Shown in pieces: positions 24,501 through 36,500 of a stretch of 64,000 nt of DNA (position 1 is the stretch's first letter; every line of letters begins with the position of its first letter). A model generated the notes under the pieces. It had not been told where the DNA came from. It saw only the letters and a program-made list of their open reading frames with translations, and ran no database searches. Origin of the DNA: Chrysomallon squamiferum (Eukaryota; Mollusca; Gastropoda; Neomphalida; Peltospiridae); NCBI GenBank assembly GCA_012295275.1, contig CM022667.1, positions 18,635,245 through 18,699,244 on the forward strand. Direction: 5' to 3'. Position numbers and translations under genes: made by a program.

Positions 24501-27500
24501 ATATTTAGGAAAGCACTGACTTTGTTCTATTGAACAATACTGAAAATCCTTATTTCTTCCAGAGCTAACTGCAGCTTTAACTCTCCTAAAAATGTGTGTT
24601 ATCAACACCATCATATCAAAAAGGAGTTGTTGCTGAAGTGTATGGAAAACTGAGGAAATCGAACTCCTCACTCTTTGAAGTGGGATCAAAACACAGGACA
24701 TCAAGAGTATCATGAACAAGAACTTTTCATCAAATTTTCAACATCGCAGAAAAAACTGTTGTGATCCCCTTAATCATACCACCCTGAGCAAGCATGCACT
24801 AGATCTTTAAGAATTGTTAGCATGGGCACTTACAAATGCTTAGTAAATCCTCCAAAGACACTAGTGTCAGGAGACAAGTTGTGCTGTGACTGTCTGATTA
24901 CCCTTCAGAAATCAAAGGTCCTGCAGAGGATGGCTTTAGTATGGGTGGTACTACAATGGGAGAATTTGGTGATAACTTGCCAGACAAACCGCTGGTTGTT
25001 GTTTCCCCAGAAAAGGACTTTGATTTGAATTACATTCTGTTGAGTTTAGGCGAAACGCCTGTCAAACTCCATTCACTAGCACATTCCAGTAAATGAATAA
25101 AAGGACAGAAAAAAACTAGCATCAGCTACAGTAACATTAAAATGACATCTTAATGTCTGAATCCTATCCAGAGCGTGTGCAAATCTTGATTTTGTCACCC
25201 TTTACCATTGAAAGGACAATGAATTGAAGGAGGAAATAATCCAATTTTATGAAAGTGATGAGAACAGTAGAATGTGTCTGGGAATGAAGGATACAGTGAG
25301 CATTTGAAACAAACATAGTGAGAAGGTTAAGCATCAGAAACACCTAGTTCTCTCAAATTTATGTGAACTTTATACATACATGTAGGCCTTCAATGTCTTA
25401 CTAGATGATCAAGAAAGATGGTGATCCCTAGCATCCAGAATTGATCATTCAGGTTTTAGTTAATCAGATGTTAATGGCTGTAAACGTGTTATTTTCAGGT
25501 ATGTGCATTTTTTAAATCTATATTGTGGCTAAACAAAAAATATTACACCCAGGAAACTTTTATATGTTTTAGTTAACATGTAGGAGATTAAATTTCAATA
25601 AAGGTCATCTCAAAATCACGTGATCCACACGGTCAATTTCAAGGTCATAGCAAAGGTCAAAAGGTCAAGGTACTCCAATATTTTCCAAACTAAACAAAAA
25701 TGGCAGATTTGGTATCCTTGTCATTTTGCCTTTCTGACAATACCAATTTTATGAAGATTGGCCCAGTAGTTCCTGAGATATGAGGGTTCTAAGGTTGGTG
25801 GTCACACCCATTTTTGGCAAAAATCTCAAAATTCCGAGGGCCGTATCTCCCACACCACTGGTCTGATTGAGCTAAAATGTCAGATTTGGTGCTGTGGGAT
25901 CCCAGTCAACAAGTATACCAAGTTTTATAAAAATCTGAGACGGTCGGGTTTAAATTTCTTTTTTTTTTGGGTGATTTGACACGGAATGACCCATTGATAT
26001 TTTAATTAAAACATGATATTTTATTTATATATTTAGATGTGGAGAAACATTTTGCAGGCTATATATATTGATAATGTAATTAAAACATAATGATGTTTTA
26101 TCTATAGATTTAGTTTTTTTAGATGTGGATTTATATTTTGAAAGCAGTATCTAATATTGTAATTAAAACAAAATGATATTTGATTTATACATTTAAATGT
26201 TGGAGTAAATTTTGCAAGTCATTTATTGATACTGTAATTAAAACATATTTTATATATTTAGATGTGGAGAAATATTTTGCTCAAGTTGTGTGAAATTTCG
26301 CAGAAAGTTAAACAAGCTGGCTAATCCAGATCCTGATGGCAAATCGTACAAAGTAAATAATTTGTTTTTTTGAATTTTGAAAATTTCTCTCGTAACAACT
26401 GATATACTGGTCATGTTACCTGCCAGTAGAAAAGGCAAAGAAAACTAGCCACTTTTAATCATTTAACCATTAATATTAAATTGAAAATTCAGACACATTC
26501 AGCTTCCAGCATATTTTTTAAGATTTTAAAATTTTGCCTTAATATTCAAGAGACATTTTTATACTGTGATATTTTCTGCAGGTTTGTCAGAAATGTTATG
26601 ATGAAGGACGAGTCACAGAAGGATGCATATGTAACTTAACTGAAGAATTCCGATGGTTACGAGCTGCTGGTAAAAACAGAAGAGCTACAGTCGCTGTTGG
26701 TATGTAAATTAAAACTTTCTGTATGGTTATATTTCAGACATATGATGTCATCCTGTGGTCTCTAGTCCATTTTTCATTTAAATACTTTTAATACAAAATG
26801 TTATATAGATTTTCATAACTGTACATAAGTACTAGTACAATAATAATGTTTGGCTGTATTATTTGATACAGTTATCAATAATCTTATATTTTAAAATATT
26901 CTATATTATGTGTATTTATTTGTCTTGTTCTTCTTAGTAATTTTGTCCTTTAAAAACTGATATTCTGCTTTACAAACCTTCACTGAAATGGTGGTGTTAA
27001 CAACATTTAGAGAAATATGTAATGCCTTAAAATGTCAGTAATCTTTTTTTTAAGGACAAAGAAATGCATCTTGGAGGGGAAAAATAAACTTAGAAAAAGA
27101 ATTTCAGAGACTGATAGAAGGTTTCAAAACTATAATTAGTGAATCTGAAATCAAGAGAACTCTGCAGGAAGTTAGGTGTATGGTATCAGTTCCAGAATGG
27201 CAGAAATCCTCTGTCTGGTTGGTAAGAAACTAATAATTTACATAATTTTATTAAGGTAGTATTTCTTTTTTAAAAGACTTTTGGGATTGGATGGCTAATT
27301 TACCTTTTCTGTATTACCAGAAGAAGCTGCACAGTATTTTGACTTTTCATAGGCAACTTAAAAAGCTGAATTGGTCCAGTAAAATTTTTACTCCTGATTT
27401 TTGTATTAAAAATGATTTTCCTCTTCCAGTCTATTTTTTTACCCCCAATATTTAATTCTGTAAAATGTGAATTATGTAAGTTTATATTATATGTATATAT

Positions 27501-27671
27501 TTTTTTCTTTCTGGTACAATTTAATTACCTATTTTCTGGGTTTACCTGTTTATTCTAATTGTACAACAAAGTGCTTTTATCCTGAAAATATTACCAGTTT
27601 ATTGTTGTTGTTGTTATTGTTACTATTATTATCATTATCATTATCACTATTACTGTTACTGTTACTGTTAC

Positions 27672-27726
<55 letters not shown>

Positions 27727-28439
27727 TCACAGCAAGAACAGATGGCTGATTCCTGCCAGGTTTGTCGGAACAAATTTGGTGTTTTGCGTAAGAAGGTTTG
27801 CTGCAAGGTTTGTGGAATAGCTGTGTGCAAATCATGTTCTTCTAAAGACTTGCTTCTGTTCCTGCCTGACATTCATGATGGTGAACATCAAACAACACCA
27901 AAACTTGCAATAATCAAAATTACAGGAGTAAGTATTTATTTTAAAGCTATCCCTATATTTTATTTCCTTTTCTGATGATTAACTGTGAAGGGGTACCATC
28001 ATCATTTTAAACGCACACACACGTCTCAGTCAAAATATTTAGACTGGTACTTTGTTAAAATAATTTTAGTATTGATCTATAAATTTTATAATATGAACTA
28101 TAATAAACATGATTATAAATTGTAATAAATATTTTTCTTCTTGTTGATGACAAACATATTTTATTATGACATTCATTGTTTTAGTCAAATGGTTCTAACC
28201 AAATGAATAATTAATGTTGTTGATTTTAAATAAAAGCATACAACAAAACAATAAAGAATGCTTTAATAACCAAGAATTACTCATTTACTGTGTCTCAGAA
28301 ATGAAACATTGTTGCCATTTTGAAAATAGCTAATTAAGATAAAAAAAAATTGCTTTTAAATTGAAAACTGTTAAATAGTAAATTTTATATAGATTTGTGC
28401 ATTTGTGATTTTATCAAAAAGTTTATAATAATAATAATG

Positions 28440-28475
<36 letters not shown>

Positions 28476-30950
28476 TTCTAAAGTTTATTAAAAATTTATT
28501 AAGTGCCCAGAGGTGGAGCCTGAGGTAAGTCTCTATTTAAGAACTTGTGGGCAGTGTCGTGAAAAAATGATTGACAAGCAGATATCCAGTCTGGAGAGAG
28601 GAGAGGATGATCTGCATGAGAATGACTTCCTGTCTAAGATGTGCAATATTCATCATATCTTTTCAAAAGTTGAAACTCAAATCAACAAACATCTTCCAGA
28701 GGTATTTTACTTTGAAAATAAAGCATGTTAAAAATAAAAAAAACTATTTATTTAATAATTTATAGCAGTAAAAGATATCTCTTTGATTTTCTTTAATTTT
28801 AATAATATTATATGTTTTTAGACTATAAATATATTAAATCATATGAAAAATAATCCGTTTTTAACAATAAAAAAAAATCATCTCTTTTGTTTCATATAAT
28901 TTTTAATTATTTACTAATTATTGTTGTTTTTCACTGAACATCAAACAGTTTGACTTCATTTTTTTAAAGTTAATATCTATACTCTTTTTACCCTCAGTAT
29001 CAAGAGATAGTTGACTCACTTCACGACAACAGTCGTGGGACTAATTCTGCAGGGTCAGATGTTACCCAGAAAAGCAATATGAAAACACTGGCCAAATCTC
29101 AGGTATTATAATTAGAAATAAATGAACATGAATTCTAAAAATTAAGTTATATCAGGGATTTCATTTTTCATTAATATGCATGAAAATGATATCTTCGCAC
29201 AACTATCACTCTTTTCCCATGCTGTATTATTTACAATATCCCTATATTAGTAAATATTACCTTAGAGAAGATTAATTTGTGTAATCCAGAAAATTCATGT
29301 AGGCAACAGTAATTTCATCAAAAATACATTTTAATTTTTCAAAATATTTTAATTAATTTCAAAACAGAATAGCAAAGAATTTCATAAAAATATAGTTTAA
29401 GTTACAATGGATTTTAATGAATTTTTTGAATGCAGTGATGGCTTTTTTAATTTCAGGAAGATTTGTCAGATTTTTTGACTCAGCATATTATGACAACCCA
29501 GCAACTGAAACGACTAAAGCCTCAGACAGCCAGTCAATCCAGTCTGTTTAAGAATTACATCAGGAGTAAGTGTGATTTCTACCTCGAAAACATGTCCTTG
29601 TTTCGCACCTGCAAGAGAAAGCTGGAAGACTCTTCTCCACCAGAAGTGTTGGAATTTATCCAGAAAATTATGGATGCAAATGTAAGAAACTCTTTATCTG
29701 CTAAAATATATATATATAAACAAAAATTGTACACATATAAAATATAGTAAAACTGCCTGCATTCATCTGCAAACAGAATGAAATTCTGTCAAAATATGTT
29801 GAAATTTCATTTTCAAATTTTTCTGTTATGTGTATTTTTTAACTGGTGTGCTCTCAGTGTTTAATTTCTTTTTTATTTATTATTTTAAACAGATTATTTA
29901 TTTATTTCCAGTCAATAGTGAGTACACATCTGTACCTTCTTCAACTTGTGTATGAGACTCTTGGTCTTTGTAGTCGATTCCATCTTTCTGAAGAGATTCC
30001 TAAACATTTAACAGCTGTGGAACAAGTAATTATTTTAATGAAAATGTTTTAATAAACATATATTAATATATGTTTAATAAAATTATATTGTCTAACATAT
30101 TTATATCTGTTAGAAGCTTTATATTGATGTTTTTTTTAATTTTCTAACTGAAGATAAATGTATATCTATTGCTTTTTCTATTTTGTTTTATTTTTAATAA
30201 AAATCAATAAGTGATTAATAAGATTAAAATATCCATGAAATAGTTGTTTTAAATTTTAGAAATCTTGTCCATTTGTTGTTACAGGTTATTGAAAAAGATG
30301 TCAAGTTCTGTGTTGTCCAAGATGGAGAAAACTGGGAACAACACCAAGAAGCATCTCAACAGATGATTAAAACACAAATAAAGGTAGATCATTATTTTAA
30401 AGAAAATTGTAAGTGGATACCCAATACTTTGTACCAATCTCCAGGACTTTTACAAAGTCAGGGAAGCTATTTAAGAATAGAACATTTGGGGTGAGCAGGT
30501 GTACATTTTCAGTTCTGCTAAAGAATGTTGAATAATTAAAACACAGTTAAAAGATACCATTTATTTCTGATTAGAAAACCCCATAAAAGAAGGTAAGTTA
30601 ATACCAACAGCAGTAGAATCACATTATATGGAAAAATACAAATACCTTAAAGAGTAGATCTTCACCAAAAAATTTAAAATTTACCACTAAACTTTGTTAT
30701 TTGTTTATTTATTTAGGATCACAAACTAATTCGTCCATCCAGGACCTTGTTAAGGAAACATGGTGCTCAGCATGCTGAAGACATTATGGTATCAAGGTCA
30801 CAGGAGGTCATCACAAAAGTGTTGCTGCAGCTCAAAATGAAATCAGCCAACCGGAGGTTTCCAGATACAAAGAAAGTGCTGGAACAGTTACTGGCAGATT
30901 TCCCTATCATTTCAAAAAGTTCAAACCATAAAGAATACCAGTTATTATAA
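21597..30950 (+). CDS. Protein with two FYVE-like zinc fingers, family not recognised
   Basis: Exons: 21597-21705, 22536-22641, 26262-26352, 26582-26699, 27055-27221, 27733-27927, 28504-28701, 28998-29102, 29457-29681, 29912-30025, 30285-30383, 30717-30950, in phase, 586 residues. The first zinc finger (about 52-107) has CSNTSC, RPCHCRRCGEIFCSSC and VCQKC, spaced like a FYVE domain but with CHC where the classic motif has HHC. The second (205-280) has CQVC, KKVCCKVCGIAVCKSC and CGQC, again FYVE-like. The rest (about 285-586) is mostly helical, hydrophilic and without a domain I can name. FYVE domains bind phosphatidylinositol 3-phosphate on endosomes, so an endosomal adaptor role is inferred. 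The basic patch is altered in both fingers, so lipid binding is not assured. Exon 7 uses a weak acceptor (TTATTAAG|TGC), chosen to keep the frame and the CxxC pair. Confidence 0.82.
21857..22329 (-). mobile_element. Tigger/pogo-type element relic in intron 1 of the double-FYVE gene
   Basis: The left part (GTGGTACTTTGACTTACAAG) is a terminal-repeat type sequence. The right part, read on the minus strand, encodes a degraded transposase start (MDPNDSAEKRKQMMS) that soon hits a stop. Internal sequence at 22006-22090 matches 33712-33800 in a second copy in FCSK. The end beyond the transposase start is missing. Confidence 0.7.
22426..22469. repeat. Perfect 17-bp-arm palindrome
   Basis: ATGTAATTTCAAACAAA at 22426-22442 is followed by a 10-base loop and its exact reverse complement at 22453-22469. 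It lies about 65 bases before exon 2 of the double-FYVE gene. It could be a tiny MITE relic or simply a hairpin in the pre-mRNA. Confidence 0.85.
23154..25992 (+). mobile_element. DNA transposon with very long terminal inverted repeats, in intron 2 of the double-FYVE gene
   Basis: The left arm (23154 to about 23778) and right arm (about 25360 to 25992) are near-identical reverse complements some 625-633 bases long, starting GGGTCATTCCGTGTCAAATC. The element is 2839 bases long and flanked by a perfect 4-base duplication, ATTG (23150-23153 and 25993-25996). The inner end of the left arm is followed by a partial direct copy of a segment of the arm (about 23773-23840 repeats 23571-23640). The arms still match closely, so the insertion or last gene conversion is fairly recent. 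The centre carries a decayed coding region. I cannot assign a superfamily; a 4-base duplication fits several cut-and-paste groups. Confidence 0.9.
24822..25400 (+). pseudogene. Decayed coding region inside the long-TIR transposon
   Basis: Read across several frameshifts and stops, the plus strand shows protein-like segments: SGDKLCCDCLITLQK, then SPEKDFDLNYILLSLGETPV and KLHSLAHSSK in another frame, then ESYPERVQILIL near 25155. The segments resemble proteins often found with invertebrate transposons, with an N-terminal Cys-rich part followed by helical segments. That resemblance is from memory and imprecise. No intact transposase catalytic triad is visible. Minus-strand fragments at 24498-24719 also look eroded. 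Confidence 0.45.
26030..26262 (+). repeat. Tandem array containing decoy copies of the exon 3 splice acceptor
   Basis: Units of about 65-85 bases each carry the motif GTAATTAAAACA, then TTATATATTTAG, then ATGTGGAGAAA. The unit ending at 26262 is the true 3' splice site and first bases of exon 3 of the double-FYVE gene. Earlier units (near 26034, 26120 and 26200) are degenerate copies, and a partial unit also lies at about 23083-23153, left of the long-TIR transposon. Confidence 0.75.
27600..27727 (+). repeat. Triplet microsatellite abutting the exon 6 acceptor of the double-FYVE gene
   Basis: Mixed TTG/TTA/ATC/ACT triplets become a pure (ATT)n run from about 27672, ending six bases before the acceptor of exon 6 (27733). 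The array replaces most of the usual pyrimidine tract. Confidence 0.9.
28426..28473. repeat. (AAT)n microsatellite upstream of exon 7 of the double-FYVE gene
   Basis: About 15 triplets with one interruption, about 30 bases upstream of exon 7, whose acceptor is also weak. Confidence 0.9.
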
Positions 30951-32525
30951 CAAATTTCCAAATATATCATAGCAGACTGATTTTTTTATAATATTTTATT
31001 ATGTTCATATATGTATATCTGTGTGTGTGTGTGTGTGTGTGTGTCGTCATCATAAATATATCTATATATTTTTTTTTTCATTATGCTCATCATTCAAAAT
31101 TAGTAAGTTATATAAATATGACAAAAAAGACATGCCCAGCAGCTTGATGAATATATTAAATAAGACAAATGTATATTTGAAAATGATATTTTTGTTTTTA
31201 TGTTATATGTTTTGAGTTTTCATAAAACATTACTCAACAAACATAGCAGCAGCTGAAATATTCAGTACTACATTATGTTTTGCAGAAAGGGATTTATAAC
31301 ATTTTGAGTTTGGAGCTTGTTTATGGATAAGTTCTTGAATAAATAAAGTACTGCATGAAAATGCTGAACTAGTCTGGATTTCTTAACAGTGTTAGAAAAA
31401 CAGTTTCTGATTTCAGGTTGTATGTATTCATATCTTCCTTTCATCTTCACTTGGATTTTGTGTTAATATAAAAATGTAAGTACTATACAGAGGGATCATG
31501 GAGAATGTATCACAATATTTTTATTTTATCATTATTGTTATTATTAAATATTCTTGATTACAATCTGTAAAAAGCAGTACCTTTTAATTGTGTTAATAGA
31601 ATATAAAATGTAACAAGATTTTGATCGTTATTATTGGTAAATATTCTTGATTACAGGCTATAAAAAGCAGTTCATTTTAATTTAATAATGGAGTATATAA
31701 CAAGATTTTTTATTTCAATCATCATTTTTATCTTTGGTAAATATTCTTGAATATAATCTGTAAAAAAACATGATCATACATATAGTTTTGTGCATTTCTC
31801 AACACATATAAAAATATATTCCTGATATATTCTGTGTCTTATATTCTTTGTAGGGCTCATGAATAACAGAATATGTATGTATGTATGAAAAAACTCAGAA
31901 TTCAGAAATTATAGAACAAATTTAGACTTATGTAGTTATAAATCTACAGTAGATATATATCTAAGAAAAAAAATCAATTCTTTTAAACGTATATCATCAT
32001 GCAAAAATAAAAATATTAAAAAAGTGTAAAAAAAAAAAAAAAGTTAACTAATTTATATGTAAAGTTTATAAATAAACAGTGTATTACATATAGAGAAATA
32101 ACTAAAATATAACAACAATCAAATCAAATAATAACAATTAAGGTGCATTTGGTAAAAAAACAACAAAAAAACCCCCACTTTTCCAAAAGATGTTTTTTGA
32201 TTAATTAATAGTTAAATAAATAAAAAATGAAGCACATATGAAATACAAGAAGACATGTCATGATTACTCATTTATTAGGAAAGTTAAGAAAAATAATTCT
32301 TGATTCTGGTTTCATCAAAATTTCTGTAAAACAAAGAGGGGAAAAAAGAAAGAAGCAAAACTCCTGATGTTTAATTTATTTTGACAATATACTTGAAATG
32401 ATATAAAGATAAATATGCACTTTTGTGCAAAAGGTGAAAATAGTTTAATATATTAAAGCAATTTCTAAAAAAAATAACACGGATTCATAGTATAAGACAA
32501 ATAGTAAATTTCACATTATTGTGAG

Positions 32526-32574
<49 letters not shown>

Positions 32575-33042
32575 TTCACATATACATTTATTTTTTTTAA
32601 ATTTAAATATATAAATATATCATGTAAAGTGAACTTTTGAATATATCATGTTTTTATTATATACTGAAAATAATAAAAAGACAGTCATGAGACAGCTGCA
32701 GTTTATATATAAATGATAATACAAATATGTTAAATATACAAAAACAAATACTATCATGGTTAAGTTTACTGTAAACAATGTCAAACTGGTGACTTTAATA
32801 AGAAAAATAATTCAGTTAGGTAATAATTCTTTTGTTCTTTTTAACTGAATAGTCAACCTCAAAGAAAGGCCATAACAATGATATTATAAATAAATATGTG
32901 TTTATCAAATAATAATAATAATAATCATCAATTACCAATTTGCCCTACTGTAATTTGAACCATTTAATTTAAATATATCACTAATCTACATATGATTTAG
33001 AAAATTATTTTTAACTCAAGAATGTTTATAAAAACCCAGTTT
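30951..33042. other. Convergent intergenic region between the double-FYVE gene and FCSK
   Basis: About 2.1 kb of AT-rich sequence without a supported gene. AATAAA near 31338 may serve the double-FYVE transcript. It contains a (GT)n run, a tandem repeat at 31520-31770 and a (TA)n run near 32527-32560. Confidence 0.6.
31520..31770. repeat. Tandem repeat, unit about 93-100 bases, 2.5 copies
   Basis: TAAATATTCTTGATTACA recurs at about 31545 and 31638, and as a variant at 31738. Between copies the text AGCAGTTCATTTTAATT / AGCAGTACCTTTTAATT and TAACAAGATTTT is shared. Confidence 0.75.
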
Positions 33043-33544
33043 TTATTTTTCCACTGAAACAATTAAACCTTTCTGGTCAACGCATATGTCGTACACAGCA
33101 ACATCTTCCAAACCCTGAAAGGGAAAAAAACAGCTTAGAAAGCTTTTTTCTTTTTTTTTGAAAAAGAAAATCATTTTCATAATATTTATTAAAATCACTT
33201 AGTAAAATGTGATATTGTATATGTCTCAAGAACTTTAATAATGTGTTTTCTTGCTCAGTTTTATGGCAAATTAAAGTATATTTGTAATTAAAAAAGTAAT
33301 TATTTTTTACCTCAATTTGTAAAAGAAGATTTTCAACAAACTGTTTTTGGTCTGGTTCCTTCATTACTGCATACAGAAACCCACCTCCTCCTGCACCTGC
33401 CATGCACATACCACTAGCATGAGGTTTGAGGGTAGACATTATCTTTTCTATAGTTTCTGTTTCACAGCCAGGAGCCATGCATTTCTTCATTGTCCAGTAC
33501 TGACTAATACATGATCCAACTTTATCCAAATTACCTAAATAAAT

Positions 33545-33588
<44 letters not shown>

Positions 33589-36500
33589 TAAAAAATGTGT
33601 TTATTTTAAAGTTATTTTTATTATTAATCTTAATGTATTTTCATAAGTGGATATACTGAACATGTAATATAGTTATGTGTATATAACTTAAAATATATGC
33701 TTTTTGTAAAGTGTTTTTAAATAAGAAAAATGTATGTATAAATGACAATTATTGCATAAAAACAAAAAAAGAATGTAAAGAAATAAATTGGTTTTGTAAA
33801 GTGTACAGGGTTAGGATTTCTCCATCTTTTCAAGGACAGATGTCCTCAGCTTAGAAATGGATTTTAACACCTTTGGCTGGACTTACAGCCTTTATCGACT
33901 TCTGCTTCAGTATGGTGCATGTAAAAGTACTATGCTTGTACAGCCTTGCCATGTTGACTACATGCACACCTCGCTCATGTTTTTCTATGATTTCATGCTT
34001 TAATGCAATGGACATCAACTGCTTCTTCTTTTCAGCACTGTCCTTTGCACTTACTTTCTTAGGATCCATGGAAATATTGCAAAATAAAAAGTAAGCACAA
34101 CACAACAGAGATGCTTTCACGGTGAGGTAACCACGTGAAGCAATCAAATAAGGCAGGGAATGCTGGGTGGATGTTGTGTTGTTCACTGTGCGAACTAGCA
34201 GTGGCATGTCTGAAGTTGCTCATAACTCAGATTTTGGCTCGCAACTCAAAGCAAAAATTTGACAGGCAGCTGCTTGTAACTCAGAAAATTCTTAAGTTGG
34301 AGCACTCGTAACTTGAGGTATCACTGCATTCTCAAAATAACAGTCATAAATTTCTAGCATGTTTATTGAGATTACAGTTAATTTTAAATTTCACTTAATC
34401 TTCAGATAAATATAATAACTTTCTAGAATTTTTACCAAGATGACAGCTAATTTTAAAACTCATTCAGAGTTTTCTATAATATATCAGTTAATTTCTAAAA
34501 CTGTTAAACATGATAGTTAATATTAAATCTCATATTAATTAAATATAAATAAATTTCTCAACTATTAAACCAGATAAAAACAAAAAAGTTGTAAGACTGA
34601 CAAAAATAAAACATGATAAGTTTAAAAAAGTGAATACCTTCTATAACTGCAGAAGAACACTCCTTGGCTAGATCCACTAGGGAATCTTCCGTGTTCAAAA
34701 TGTGAGGATTCCTTGCATACCAGTTCCTAATAACATCCTGTAGACAAGAAAATAAATACAATTTAATACTAGATATATCATCTGTTAATTGTAAAAAGTG
34801 ATTACTGCATTTACTAGAAATTATTTCCAAACAATCTTATTATTATCAGTATATAATGATGTACTAATGTAAATTACGATAATTCATTAACTAGCCTATG
34901 TCACGTTTCTGGTAAATAATATGTTGTTTATTTTCTATTATCATTCTTGCATATTTTAATCATCTCTCATAAACAACAAATATAATTAAGATATCTTAAT
35001 GGATTAATAACTTTTATATGATCTTCCTGAATTATAAATTGTTATGATAGGTCTTAAGTAGATTAACTTTAAGTAATAGATAATTAAATACTTCTATTTT
35101 TCTCCCCAAATAAACTTTACAATAACATTTCTCACAAGAAGGATTTACAGTGTTTAATCTCAGCCTCCTTGACATTAGCTTACCACTAATTCCTAAAACC
35201 CATGAAATCTAATGATTCTGATAACATATTTATATGCTTAAATTAATGCTATTTAATAATTACAATAAATATTGTATTGTAAATTATGTTTATTTATCTT
35301 TCTTTTTTTTATATCTTGAAATACTACACTGGAGATTTTTTAAAAGAGTCTTTGTTTTTCCTGTTTTCATATTTATCTACCTGCAGCAGATTTCTTGCCA
35401 GTCTGGTTCTGCCAGTGTACACTAGCACAAGTCTCTTATTGAAGTCATTGATGAAGTTCTCTGGTATTTTCAGGTCAACAGTTTCCACCTTGAGTGGCAG
35501 TTTTGCTTGAGACAAACCAAGATGAATCCCTCCATAGAGACCACCAATCTGATCCTGCCAGCCCCCACCAGTTGTCAACAACTGTTCTAAGTACAATACC
35601 TATAAATATTGATTTATGTTTTCAGCATGTCATTTATTCATTTTTACCAAAGATTTTGCAAAGACATACTAAACAGATAATGTAAACCATACATAATTTT
35701 TTATTTAATTATACATCTCTCTGACAAGTATAATTAAGGTAATGGCTTGTAGAAAATGAATATAAGAAATAAAATTTCAAGAATGACATAATATTCATTA
35801 TGAAAAATAGATTAAAAGGTTAAATATTAGTTCAACTGGATACTAACAGGGTCGTTTTATTGAATTTCCACAGAATTTTCAGACACATTATAGATCAAAA
35901 AAATAAATGTTCTTTACTGCATGAACTAGTGACCCTTTATCACAAGATTTGCCAGCAGCTCTCAGAAGAGCTCCTAAAACAGCGCCTGCTAAAATACTGC
36001 TTGTTCCTAGTCCTGTTCAAAATAAACTACACTTAATTAAATCTCAGGTTAAACAAAATTTAATCTTTGATTACATTTAAACATGAACCGTTTGAATACC
36101 ATGTGGCAAGTATTGTAATATCAAATACCGTATATTCCAAATTAGTGTGAATTAAGAAGCTCTTTAATAATAATAAAAAAAAATATATACTGTTTTCATT
36201 TTATTACATTCTATTGGTTGTTTTTTATATAATAGGCCTATTATATTACTTTAGATTTTTTTTTAAAGATTAATTTCTAATTCAAATAAAAATAAAACAC
36301 CTATTGCTGAGATGCTATCTAGATATTTTTAAAATTTATTTTTAATTTAAATGTATAAATTTATTACAATTACAACCTGATCCATGTGGTAGATTTGACC
36401 AAGTCCTCATTTCAAAACCTCCGCCATATTTATCAACAAGCTGTTCAGTGAGAGATGATGTAGACGATAAATGAATCAGGTCAGCGCAGATGAAGGCAGC

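Noticed and set aside
23154-25992. Long-TIR element as a viral insertion
   Set aside because: The ends are inverted, not direct, repeats; there is a short target duplication and no reverse transcriptase, capsid or integrase motif.
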